64,000 nucleotides of DNA, from assembly GCA_009746045.1 (NCBI GenBank), contig RPFO01000392.1:2234745-2298744 (forward strand), read 5' to 3'. The notes under the pieces were generated by a model. The model was not told where the DNA came from, did not search any database, and saw nothing but the letters and a program-made list of their open reading frames with translations. This document shows positions 46,217 to 55,915 of this stretch, piece after piece. Positions within the stretch are counted from its first letter, which is position 1. The number at the start of each line of letters is the position of its first letter. Origin of the DNA: Mesostigma viride (Eukaryota; Streptophyta; Mesostigmatophyceae; Mesostigmatales; Mesostigmataceae). Both the position numbers and the translations under genes were made by a program.

Positions 46217-46810
46217 TATTAATTAATTAATCAATCGCGGCACAACTCAAGCAACAAGCCCTCGACCTTCGCGAGGAGGTCGACATCACCCAGCGCAGCC
46301 ACAATGTCATCGTCAAGCATGTGGACCAGCCGGCAGGTGAGACCTCGACGAGCCTTCTCATGGCATTTAAGCGCGATGTCCATCCTTGCCCCGATGCAAC
46401 TCAGGCTGGTGAGCTGCGGATGTCGGCTGTCCGCCTCCCCCGCGCGCGGGGTAAGGCTGGCCCGGCACCCGTGCTCCTCACCTTTAAGTGATATGGCGGA
46501 CAAGCTGGCGTTCCTTCAATGCCGCAAGAAGCTCTCGGAGACTCGCTTCACGCTGGACGACGACTTGACCCTGGCCCAGCAACAGCGGCGACGCGAGCTA
46601 TGGCCGACCTACCCGTTCAGCTCCGGCAGAGCGCAGGGGGGAAGCCGGTATACTGGAGGGGGGCGGTCATCCACGTTGACCACAAGCCCTGGCAGGCACC
46701 TCCTGCCTCCTCAGACTAGGAAATATATACCAGTAGTGTAGATTAGTCAGGCTTAGCGTAGCATGTGGCCCACGCGCATGTGCGCCCATAACGGCCCCCA
46801 TGGATGATGC
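46217..46810 (+). pseudogene. ORF1-only retroposon, subfamily A (RRM and C-terminal part plus 3' end)
   Basis: Reads KQQALDLREEVDITQRSHNV, SLLMAFKRDV, GELRMSAVRLPRARGKAGPA, a stop after LLTFK, then in another frame LRQSAGGKPVYWRGAVIHVD ending at a stop at 46718-46720. The 3' sequence follows directly (46721-46810), matched by the inverted copy near 16930-17040. No reverse transcriptase follows. Confidence 0.78.
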
Positions 46811-46845
46811 AAGGGTCCTTTACATTCCCACCCTTGCAGGAAGTA

Positions 46846-46900
46846 GCTTAGAATGTATGATAGGCCATATGCCCCTTTTCTGGGCTATGTGCTATATATT
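46846..46900. repeat. Dispersed repeat S, copy 2, left part
   Basis: gcaggaagtagcttagaatg and ccatatgcccctt as in copy 1, ending in tatgtgctatatatt. That 15-mer is duplicated at 49963-49977 on the far side of the inserted LINE. Confidence 0.85.
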
Positions 46901-47901
46901 AAAAATATAATTACTTACAGCAGAGTGAAATCACTCAAACCAAAGCAAACGCCCAGCTATAAACCTATATACAGAGCCATGTCAAAGCTCTATACTACGA
47001 TAAGACCAATGGAAACGCCTAACGGGAGGAACCTAATAGCCCTGCTGCACCGCAAAATCAGCCCGCGTACGGCGGAGCATGATGTCCGCCATGGCCCGAG
47101 TCAGCGCCACCGACAAGCGCTGACGCCAATATGACGTGATGACGTCCAGGTCCGCGCCGACCATGGGGCCCGCTGGCCCTCCAGGTCCAGCCGGTCCTCC
47201 CGGAGCCGGCAACACTCCTTGAAGAAGGCGGAGGTCAGGGGCCCCATGGCCCCAAACTCCTCCAGGACAAAGGGCACCACACGATGGTGCCCGACGTCGC
47301 CGTAGGCCAGGAGCTTGGCCCGCTCCGCCCGGTCCGCCGTGTAACCTGCCGTGAGGGAGGCCCCAGCCACGTGGCTAAGAGCCAAGGGCCGCGCCACCGA
47401 AACGTCAATAAGCAGATGCCGGCCACCCCCCTCAAAGTCCAGCACCACGATGTCAGGCCGGTGGTTGGGGGAATAGAAGGCAGCGCCATCCGCATCCTCG
47501 GACCGCATGTTCGCGTGGGGGAAAACCGACCGAATCATGGCGAGCACCACCGTCAGGAGGACAGTGTGCAAATACAAATACCAATTCTGATTCCGGTTGG
47601 CCCCCCATGCAGGCAAGGTAGTGAGTCCCCGTGGGATCCAGCGGCTGCCCACAGCTACCACAAGGCCGCCCGGCCGGAACAAGAGGCTGCGGGGCAAATA
47701 GCTGGTGCCGGAGCGCCACCGAGTAGTGGCTGGGAGCCAAGGCGAATGGGGGGGCCATGGGAAGAGCACGAAGGTACGCCGAGCCCACACTCCGCAAGGA
47801 AAGCGAGAACAGCCACGCACCGGTCCCTGGGCGTTGAGGTCCGCGAAAAGAGCAATCCAATCAGCCGTGTGCAGAATACCCGCGTAGGTTTTCTGGTGTT
47901 T

Positions 47902-48594
47902 CGCCTTAACCAGGTGGAAGGCAAGTGCGGCGTGCTCATGAAGAAGCTTGAGGCCATCACCGCCCACACCGAGGCCCTGGCCACACAGGTCCCAAAGCTA
48001 GCGGAGCAGACGGCCACCATTGCCTCCCAGCCACCCCGGCAGGATGCTGGTGACCTCCCGCTCTCCTACGCGGACCTGCTGCGGACAGCGACCGCCTCCA
48101 CCACCGACGCCATCGCCACGAAGCTCCAGGAGCTGGAGGACCACCGCCAGGCCCAGCAACGGGAGGTCACCGATCGCGCTCGCCGCGAGTGCCGAGTGGT
48201 GCTACGTCGCTTCCCCCAGAAGCCAGGTGAGACGTCAACCTCCCTTGCTGACGAGATCAAGAAACAGCTTCTTACCCTCATGGGCCTGGTAGGTGAGGTA
48301 GAACTGCGTGGGTGCCACCGCCTTCCCCACTCACGGGACAAGGCGGCCACCCCACCAGTCCTGCTCACCTTCATCTCCCCTGAGGATAAGCAGCGGTTCC
48401 TCTCTCGTCGCAAGCGGTTGCACGACCTCACCTGGACGCTGGATGACGACCTAACCCCCGCTCAGCAACAGCAGCGACGCGACCTGTGGCCGGAATACCT
48501 CCGCCATAAGCAGGACCCCCAGAAGCCCAAGGTGTACTGGAGGGGCGGGGACCTGATGATCAACCACAAGATGTGGACGCCCCCAGCGGGCTAG
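47902..48594 (+). CDS. L1-ORF1p-like RNA-binding protein, 5'-truncated
   Basis: 230 codons intact from the insertion edge to TAG at 48592. The order coiled coil, RRM-like, basic C-terminal domain is that of L1 ORF1 proteins, which trimerise through the coil and coat element RNA. No start codon of its own element is present because the 5' end is lost. The open frame upstream (47284-47901) belongs to the antisense strand of the host LINE and is not part of this protein. Confidence 0.8.
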   Translation, partial: RLNQVEGKCGVLMKKLEAITAHTEALATQVPKLAEQTATIASQPPRQDAGDLPLSYADLLRTATASTTDAIATKLQELEDHRQAQQREVTDRARRECRVVLRRFPQKPGETSTSLADEIKKQLLTLMGLVGEVELRGCHRLPHSRDKAATPPVLLTFISPEDKQRFLSRRKRLHDLTWTLDDDLTPAQQQQRRDLWPEYLRHKQDPQKPKVYWRGGDLMINHKMWTPPAG

Positions 48595-49011
48595 AATAGC
48601 AATAGCCCTAGCTTGTAACCATTGGAGTCACTGTCGCTAAGGCAGCCATGCCTAGAATGTTTGCCTAGCTGTGCCAACAAACCTAGTCACGTGCCGCCAA
48701 CGCACGGTACACAACCAGCCATAGCCTTAGCCTAGTTCTAGTACAGCCATGCTACGCCCTGGCTATGTTCAGATTACTTGCCCACGCTCCTTGCTATGAC
48801 ATGCTCACATGGGTCTTATTGCACCCACAGTTTGCCGGATCGTTAGCCTGTCCTTTTAGCTAGCCGCGCCCGATTGCAGCTGTGGCATGCCTTTGGCATG
48901 AAGGAGACTGGGGGTCTCTGCCCTTTCTCCTGTAGTGCACACACAGGGATTAAAAGCACTTCGGTGCTCCGTGACTCCCCAACGGGAGCACGAGTTTAAT
49001 TAATTAATTAA
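47902..49011 (+). mobile_element. ORF1-only retroposon, subfamily B, inserted in LINE ORF2
   Basis: Flanked by a perfect 12-bp duplication tttctggtgttt (47890-47901 and 49012-49023). The body opens inside an ORF1-like frame that stays open to the stop at 48592-48594: coiled coil (FRLNQVEGKCGVLMKKLEAI), second coil (ATKLQELEDHRQAQQREVTD), RRM-like domain (LRGCHRLPHSRDKAATPPVL), CTD (DLTPAQQQQRRDLWPEYLRH; KVYWRGGDLMINHKMW). The remaining 417 bp are 3' sequence ending gggagcacgagt plus (TTAA)n. No endonuclease or reverse transcriptase follows, so it must be mobilised by another element. The 5' end is truncated. Confidence 0.9.
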
Positions 49012-49977
49012 TTTCTGGTGTTTATCGATGACGCGAGCAGGGAATGCGGCGGGAGATTGAACGGAGGCGACCGAGGGAGTGCCGCGAGGGAGGTGGCGCT
49101 GTACCGCCTGAGCGGCACGGACGGGAGAACAGGCCTGCTGGATCTCAGCATAGGCCTCCTGGATGGCGGTGACGAAGGGCAAAGGGCTGCTGGGGTCCAG
49201 GAGGTCAGGCGCTGCCGTTGCCAAAAGGGGCAGGAGCCGGCAGCTTTCCGCCCACGACTGAGCGACGGAGCCCAAAAAGGCTGCTGGGGCCAGCCGGGCG
49301 GCACGAGTCAGACCGCAGCCACCCATCCGTGCAGGCAGGGAGGCAATGCGAATAGCATGTGGCGGGAGGTCGGGGCCCGGGACCAGCTGCGCCAAGGCCG
49401 ACTGGATGCGTTCGTCGTGGCCCTCGGCGGCCAGCCGGACCTGAGACGGAAGAGCGCCCCGGAGCCAGTGAACGACGCGAGGGTGAGCGCAAAACCACAG
49501 AAGCAGACCCTTGGTCTGCGAATCATGAAGGCGCGCAATCAAGGGCAGTACCTCAGTGCGTGCCTCGAGGGCGGCCCGCAGAGCATCGATGACAAACGCG
49601 GGGTCGCCAACCGGAACGCCGAGGACATCCAACCCATGGAGGCGCTCGTCCCGGCCCAAGAGCTGGGGCGGAAAGCCGGAGCAATCACCTTGGGGCGAGT
49701 ACACCGCGCACTTGGCAAGGGTCAACTGGAGGTTGATGTCGGCCACCGCGGTCTGCAGTGCCAGCAGAGCCGCGGTGGTGTCCGGCACAGGGCCCAGCAG
49801 GTAGATATCATCCAAGTAGGCCTGAATAGCGACCGCCGGGTGGGCAGCATGGACCGCTTGGAGGCAACCCTGGAGGGGGGCGGCAAAGTACAGGGGTCCC
49901 AGGGGGTCCCCTTGCTGGGTGCCCGACCGCGACAGCAGGCCGCCGCGAGTGCCGTCCCCCTATATGTGCTATATATT

Positions 49978-50166
49978 CATTGAGAATGATAGATTACGGA
50001 GGTGAGATAGGCATGCAACATAAGGAAAAACCCGATAACTGGGATGTGCTATATATACTCCCAACGGAGTTATGTTCCTAATTAATGGATGATGCCTTCA
50101 GAATTTAGCCACGCCATGCCTATAATGGGACCTCCCATGGATGTTGCATTAAGAATTTAGCCATGC
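49978..50166. repeat. Right part of repeat S and adjacent retroposon 3' fragment
   Basis: gatgtgctatatatactccc and aacggagttatgttcctaat match S copy 1 (21960-22010). 50085-50165 resembles, inverted, the retroposon 3' flank at 16850-16920. Confidence 0.65.
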
Positions 50167-50399
50167 GAAACACACGCCCTGATCAAGCATGCTCAGTGTT
50201 TCCGGCCCCACCGTCTAGGTCATCTAGTCGCTCTACACGTAAGCCAGCCATAATTTCAATGCACAAGGATACACATTTCCATCACCATTCATCTTCATCA
50301 TCCTGAACGACTCGAACACGCGGACAAGATAACGGCAGGCTCGAGCTACCATGGTCCGGATTCTCCCGATTTCTGGCCTGCGCTGGTTGTCTCCTTGAT
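50167..50399 (+). repeat. Repeat R, copy 3 (right part only)
   Basis: Matches 35636-35875 and 23070-23308, ending at the same base (ctgcgctggttgtctccttgat). The shared right boundary in three copies indicates a true element end. Confidence 0.88.
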
Positions 50400-51786
50400 G
50401 CTATGCGGCTATGCAGAGAGTTACTCTCTGCTGAGATGCCATGTGTACACCAGCTATAGCCTAGCCATACATACCGCAATGTTCCACCCCATATGTATGT
50501 CATGCAGGCCTTCTAGGCCGCCCTCTCCCTAAGCCGCCCTGTGTGAGCTCGATTAGGAGGCATGAACCATCATTAAAAATTAAATTAAATTAAATTATAA
50601 CATGCCTCCGTGGGGAGGTCATCACTACAATACGCTTCCGCGGACACCTTTTTCAGCGGGGAAAGTGCCCCCGGGCTTCTGGGGCGAATTCAGCAAGCGC
50701 GGCGGAACTTAGATACTAAAATTTCGTTTTTGGTTCGTACCGTACAGCCAATCATTTTGCGCCCGGATCAAATTGTGATCTGGGCACTGAACACGAAAAT
50801 TTCAGCGGAACGTACGAAACACCAACGCAACTACAGAAAATTTTCAATGACGAAACTGTAGTACCGTGTAACAAGCAAAATGTAGTAGAACTTCGCTATA
50901 TTCACGTTCGGAATTTTTCCCCGCAAGATTCCCCCGCAAGATTCCCCCGCACGATTCCCCCCGCTAGGTTCAGGCTCCAGTCGATGCTCGCCAAATGGCG
51001 CAAAAAAAGAAACATATGTTAAAATCAACGGTGCGAATCCTCGTTACCGCTCGGGTAACATTCTCACTCATTTCGCGTCTCCTACGAACCGTATTGTAGT
51101 GATGTAGCACATATTTCATGATGGATGGGGGGGCGTCCCCAACATCTACTGCTCCAATTTTGGTACTTTTGAAATTCCATGCCTGGAGCGCAAAGTTTGC
51201 AATATATGTGCCGTTTGTAGCTCTAGCTCTATAATAACCTGACCAACCCCGCATTCCTCAAAGTAGCACTTGTTGCCTATTCTCAAATGTTATGCGAATC
51301 ACATGATTAGGATCTGCTTCACGATTGCTATTGCTCGAGATTCAATTAAGAATGATTGAGATCAATAAATGATGAACCAAATAAACCAAATTAGGCCACT
51401 TGACAAGTTCATGATCCATTTACATTGTACAATTAAGCGATTAATTAATTCATAAATCATACATTACATGGGATACCCCCGTCGACGAGCTAGTGGTACG
51501 TACAATGAAACATTTGAGTTTGTAACATGTCTCCATGGATATATACATGTATGCTGGACCTCGCGCATCTCAGCCCTCTAAGAAATGTTATTTGAACTCA
51601 GGTCTAGATCTAAATATATACATGATCTGGATAATATTATACACTTCCTTAAAAGAGCATGAATCGAGCTTTACAATTCAGGACAAGGAACTCGTTTGCA
51701 AATCACGGCTGAAAGGCAAGTGCTCACAACGAAGCACGTGCTCTCAAGGCTGTCCACCTCGTCCAACCAAGCCCGGGCGAGCTGGC
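50400..51786. other. AT-rich spacer, no gene recognised
   Basis: 50400-50440 resembles the retroposon 3' flank near 16800. A short direct repeat (aagattcccccgc, three copies) lies at 50925-50960. A 94-codon frame on the minus strand (50970-51254) lacks recognisable motifs. The 3' end of the transposase-like gene should lie here but no terminal repeat was identified. Confidence 0.45.
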
Positions 51787-54700
51787 CTACTGAACAGGTC
51801 TCTTCTTGGCCAAGTTCGTGAGCCGTTTCTCGACGTCTGTCGGAATGGTCAAGATGGCCTGGCGATTGTTAGCTGGGTTGACAACAATGGTGTGTTCGAA
51901 CCCCGCGTCCATGCACAGGTAGCAATTGACCAAGTTTGGCTGTTCAGGTTGGGCATCGGCGTCCATTTTGAACATCGTCGCCATACCCGGAAATCTGTCC
52001 CAGTAGCGCACCCCCACCACCCATTGTCCCTTACGGAACAACTCCCTATCGACCTTGCCGTTTCTGTCGGCCACTCGCCTCACGAAAGTAGCGGCCACCT
52101 GATAAGGCTCCTGCAAGACTTCCGCTAGCCAATATGGATGATCTGGATCGTGGGACTCATCACCAGAGTAGGACTCGACGGCAAAAATGTCTCGCAGCTT
52201 CAGTCTCCTTCCCATCATCGTCCTCTCTGCCTGTAGTCTGTTCAGTCGCGTCCCTGCGTGCCCCCCTTGTCCGTTTGGGTTCCTTTGCACTGGCTCCCCC
52301 AGTTTGTGGAGCTTCATCCGAGCACCTCCCACATTCCAGCCGTCCATGTCGGTCCACTCCTTTCGACAATCCCACCACCTTTCCTCGGCGCACGCACCGC
52401 CACAATAGCAGGAATACTGGCGCAGCATTAAGCGCGTCACATTCGACTTGTCCATGCGCCACCAGTGCGCCTTCTTCACTCCTTTGATTTCGCCGCGCCC
52501 TGGGCTGTAAGGAAGCACCTGCGCGTCGAAGACAAGATTTGCACAAGGGAAAGTTGAAGTTACGAGACCATCGAGCTAGTTGTGTTTTATTAAGCACTCC
52601 TGATCGCCAGGACTCCAAGAACGCCCTAGAAACGACGGCCGGCGTAACTATTCCCTGAACGAGGACTGTACACTTAATTACCTCGGGGAACTCGAAGAAG
52701 TTACGCCTGGTCGTTGTGGTCCCGCCCACCGCCCCCGACGCCAGATTCTCCACCAACTGGGCGGCCGTCTGTTTGTCCTGGTTCTCTTCCCTGATGTGCC
52801 ACCTCCTCAACATGCACTTCACAGTCCCACCAGCTCCATCCACCTCCCCCTTTCCGTGCTGCTCCCCAAAGTAATTCCACTCAAATGACTCCAGGTGCGG
52901 ATCCTCCGTCAGCAGCCGGGCCATTTCCGCGATCACATTCCTTGACTTGAACTGCATGGAGCAATTGTCCGACCACCCAATGAAGCGCTTCACCTCTACC
53001 CCTTCTGACCGTAGTGTCGCCAGGATTTTGAGGATAGCAAAACGGAGGGCCCGCCCGTCCCTTTTCATTCCGCCCTGTCCGATGAAGTGAAACTCCCTTC
53101 TCACGACCTTTCCCGACGCTGGATCCAAGTAGCGCACGATCCAGGGCATAAGGACGAATGTGACTGGATGCCAATACTGTGCTTGGAGATTGTGATAGGT
53201 GTAAGACTGGTAGTTCTCGGCGTAATCTGTGTGGCATACAAGGTCCCCCACCCGCATCCTTGAGAGACATTCCTTGGAGGCGTCCGCTTGCCACCACGCG
53301 TTGAAGCAATGCTGGATGAAGTCCGGCCACTTGTCCACAATCGCCTCCTTTAGCTCCGTTGGTGTGGACTTGACGTCGACTTGCGTCAATCGCTGCCCAC
53401 CAGCCTTTGCGATCTCGTCACAGTCGTCCTGCATATGCGCAATGTGCACATACAGAAAAGACATCAACTTCGACCCACCAATGACCTGTAGGAAGAAAAA
53501 AGACAGGACCTCAGGAAAAATTGAAAAAGAAACGCCTTGGGGCGCAACCACTCCACTAAAAATTACCTCTGGCCCAAGAACCTCAGGAAACATTGCTTAA
53601 GAAACGCCTTGGGGCGCAACCACTCCACTAAAAATTACCTCTGGCCCAAGAACCTCAGGAAACATTGCAAAAGAAACGCCTTGGGGCGCAACCACTCCAC
53701 TAAAAATTACCTCTGGCCCAAGAACCGCACCCGGCGGCACATCCTGCATCTCGTATCTGGTCCATGAAATCAGGTGGTTGGAAGCCTCCTCCCGTTCGCA
53801 TAACATGAAGTTCCGAATTCCACACTTGGGAGCCCGGCAAGTGCCCAACACACAAGCCTTACGCCGGATCGAGCAAACCCCCAACTCCTCGCCCAGGTCA
53901 TGATCGGGCACCCCTTCCTCGTCGTCCAGCACCCTCCCATGCATGGGCAGATCCTCAAGTTCGCCCTGAAAAGGCTGAACCTGCGGCCGCGACGACCCCA
54001 CAGACGACCTCGAACCTCCCCCCTCCCTCATCCCCTCCACCTCACAAGTAAACTTGTTCACCCACTCTGTCGTGTGAGTGGCTTTGAAAATGGAACATGT
54101 GGGCACGGAGGACCCCACGTCGAGCTGGCTACCATGATCGCACGCGTGGCATTCAGGTCCGCACTCGCATCTGGCATGAAAAGTTGCACGAAATTTGGCC
54201 AACCCCCCAACCATGGACTGCATGGTAGTGTGGTGCTGGCATGCGCACAAGTTCCGCATTTTCCACCGCCCCTTGACGCATGCGGGCATATGCTTGCAAA
54301 AAGAAGTGTATCCCACATGAACTGTGCTCTTCTGATTCGTGCGAGGCATTGACATCCCCTCCTCCGTCTCCATAATCACCTGATTTCCCCCCCTCACGCC
54401 CTCCTCTCCCTCCACCCCCCCCCCTCCCTAGTGTCCATCCGCCGCGGTGGCTTCAACTCCGGATGGCGGGAAATGAACACTTCGTAAATCTTCGACTTGG
54501 AGACAGTATAGTAGCGCGCACCCTCCGAAAACGCTAGTGTATGTTTGTAATCCTTTCTTGTCCATTCACAATGAACATCCTTCATGTTCGGAGACGCCCG
54601 CGTCAAGTTATCATCCCTCCAGCACGCTTGTATCAGGGCAATGACTTCCGTCGGAAGCTCGTCTTTCCTCCTCCTCCTCTCTGGCGCACTCATCAAAAGG

Positions 54701-55344
54701 TCGTCCTCCCCTTCTTCCATTCCATCCCTGTGACCCCGAACAGTTGCGACAAAGCGCCTGTCAATCCCGAACGCGCGCTCCACAATCCTGTCCGGGACGC
54801 CCTCCATTGCCTTCGTAACAAGTCCACACAAGGCCCACCTAAGCCCACGATCCTTCTCAGATGTTCCCAAGTCGCCAAAAGCCTTCTTGATGGTATCCCG
54901 AAGAGATTCCGCCCAACTTTCAGGAAGCCCGTCGTCACAGTTCTTCCTCTTCTTAATGCCGTTGCTCTCGGCCACCATGGCATTTAGTCTTGAAGCTGCG
55001 CAAGACAGAACCTCCGCGCTCATCTCTGGCGTCCTGTGGTTGTTTGCTTTCACGCGTTCCGCCATGATAGGAAAGATGTCATTGGCAATTTTGTACCCCT
55101 TGTTCTCGATGTACTTGTCGCTCCGGGGACCGCGAAGTGCAGGCTCCCGGTCGTCCTTGGACAAGGGACGCGAACCGTCGGAAACGGCCCCCCGCCCCGA
55201 TTGCGCCATCAGACTTTGGTCAGACGGCAGCTGATTTTTTTCGCCTCTTAATCCCGCGGCACCGAAAGCCCTGAGGATGAGTAATGATAAATAATCACCA
55301 TTAAAGACACGACGAAAACGATGGGCATCAAACAAGAACGACAA
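51787..55344 (-). CDS. DNA-transposon-like protein with RNase-H-fold-like D/D core (multi-exon)
   Basis: Parts in order on the minus strand. A ~300-residue N-terminal part (55344-54394) ends KPPRRMDTREGGG at a G-run where the frame changes. A Cys/His-rich segment follows (54415 to about 53731: CACQHHTTMQ, CECGPECHAC). The core exon 53485-52682 has VCHTDYAENYQ (Asp near 53227), GWSDNCSMQFKSRN (Asp near 52969) and GEQHGKGEVDGAGGTVK (near 52850). The last exon 52518-51787 has LKLRDIFAVE, PDHPYWLAEVLQEPY and WVVGVRYWDRFPGMA. Introns are about 53486-53730 and 52519-52681. The D/D/HGKGxxDGxGG pattern resembles transposon-derived proteins common in invertebrate genomes; I cannot name the superfamily. 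The frame change near 54410 and the uncertain intron-1 donor leave it unclear whether this copy is functional. Confidence 0.65.
53522..53735. repeat. 72-bp tandem repeat with GC-rich palindrome, three copies, in transposase intron
   Basis: Each unit carries aaacgccttggggcgcaacc followed by actccactaaaaattacctc and tggcccaagaacctcagg. The core gcgccccaaggcgtt is an imperfect inverted repeat. The array makes up nearly all of intron 1. Reading frames through it repeat VLGPEVIFSGVVAPQGVS, an artefact. Confidence 0.9.
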
Positions 55345-55915
55345 GCGTCATTAATAACGCCGGCCGGCGCAACTGGATACATGTAAACCATACAAAAGTG
55401 ATTTTATGAAACACATACAGTTTGTCATTAATAACGACGGCCGGCGTAACTCGGGCGCAATTAAAAACCATTAAGAAGCAACTCAGGATATGCAGGCAGA
55501 AATCCTTCAGGTGTAAAAAAGATGTACAAACACACTTTTGGTAATGGGGCCTGATTGCGCAACTGCAAGATACCATTGGAAACGCCGGCCGGCGCAACTG
55601 GATGCATGTACATAAACCATACAAAAGTGATTTGCACAAAACCCCTACAATTTGTCATGAGTAACGACGGCCGGCGTAACTCGGTTGCATTTGAAAACCA
55701 CAAAGAAGCAACTCAGGTAGTGAAGGCGGAAATCCCAGAGGTGATAAAATGTTCACCAACACAAAATGTTGATAAGCGTGCAAGCTTTTGCAAGTGCGCG
55801 CAAGATACCATTGGAAACGCCGGCCGGCGCAACTGGAACACCAAAACAAAAAACTTGATTTGCACGAAACCCATTCAGTTCGTCATGGATAACGACGGCC
55901 GGCGCAACTTCATGG
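55335..55915. repeat. ~220-240-bp tandem repeat, three copies, each with two GC palindromes
   Basis: Palindromic cores aacgccggccggcgcaactgg (55356, 55575, 55815) alternate with aacgacggccggcgtaact (55434, 55663, 55893). Between them conserved spacers recur (aaccatacaaaagtgattt, cagtttgtcat, aaccattaagaagcaactca). It lies directly upstream of the transposase-like gene and may be its subterminal repeats. The same core occurs in intron 2 of that gene near 52630. Confidence 0.88.

Larger units (their letters stand above)
46901..49962 (-). mobile_element. 5'-truncated LINE with reverse transcriptase, itself interrupted
   Basis: Bounded by a perfect 15-bp duplication tatgtgctatatatt (46886-46900 and 49963-49977). 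On the minus strand the ORF2 part begins inside the reverse transcriptase at about 49960: GLLSRSGTQQGDPLGPLYF (motif B) and AIQAYLDDIYLLG (motif C, YLDD), then thumb sequence to 49024. The frame is split by an ORF1-only retroposon (47902-49011) and resumes at 47889 with TYAGILHTADWIALFADLN. The C-terminal part has a zinc-knuckle-like PCGSCGQPLDPTGTHYLAC and GGGRHLLIDVSVARPLALSH, typical of the tail of plant/algal LINE ORF2. The end near 47101-47215 is frameshifted. The 3' end is T-rich at 46901-46915. Endonuclease and RT motif A are missing. Confidence 0.9.

Noticed and set aside
47284-47901. N-terminal half of the 436-codon plus-strand frame ending at 48594
   Set aside because: This part is antisense to the LINE ORF2 C-terminus; the true ORF1-like sequence begins at the insertion edge 47902.
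49018-49983. 321-codon plus-strand frame
   Set aside because: Antisense shadow of the reverse transcriptase (YLDD) on the minus strand.
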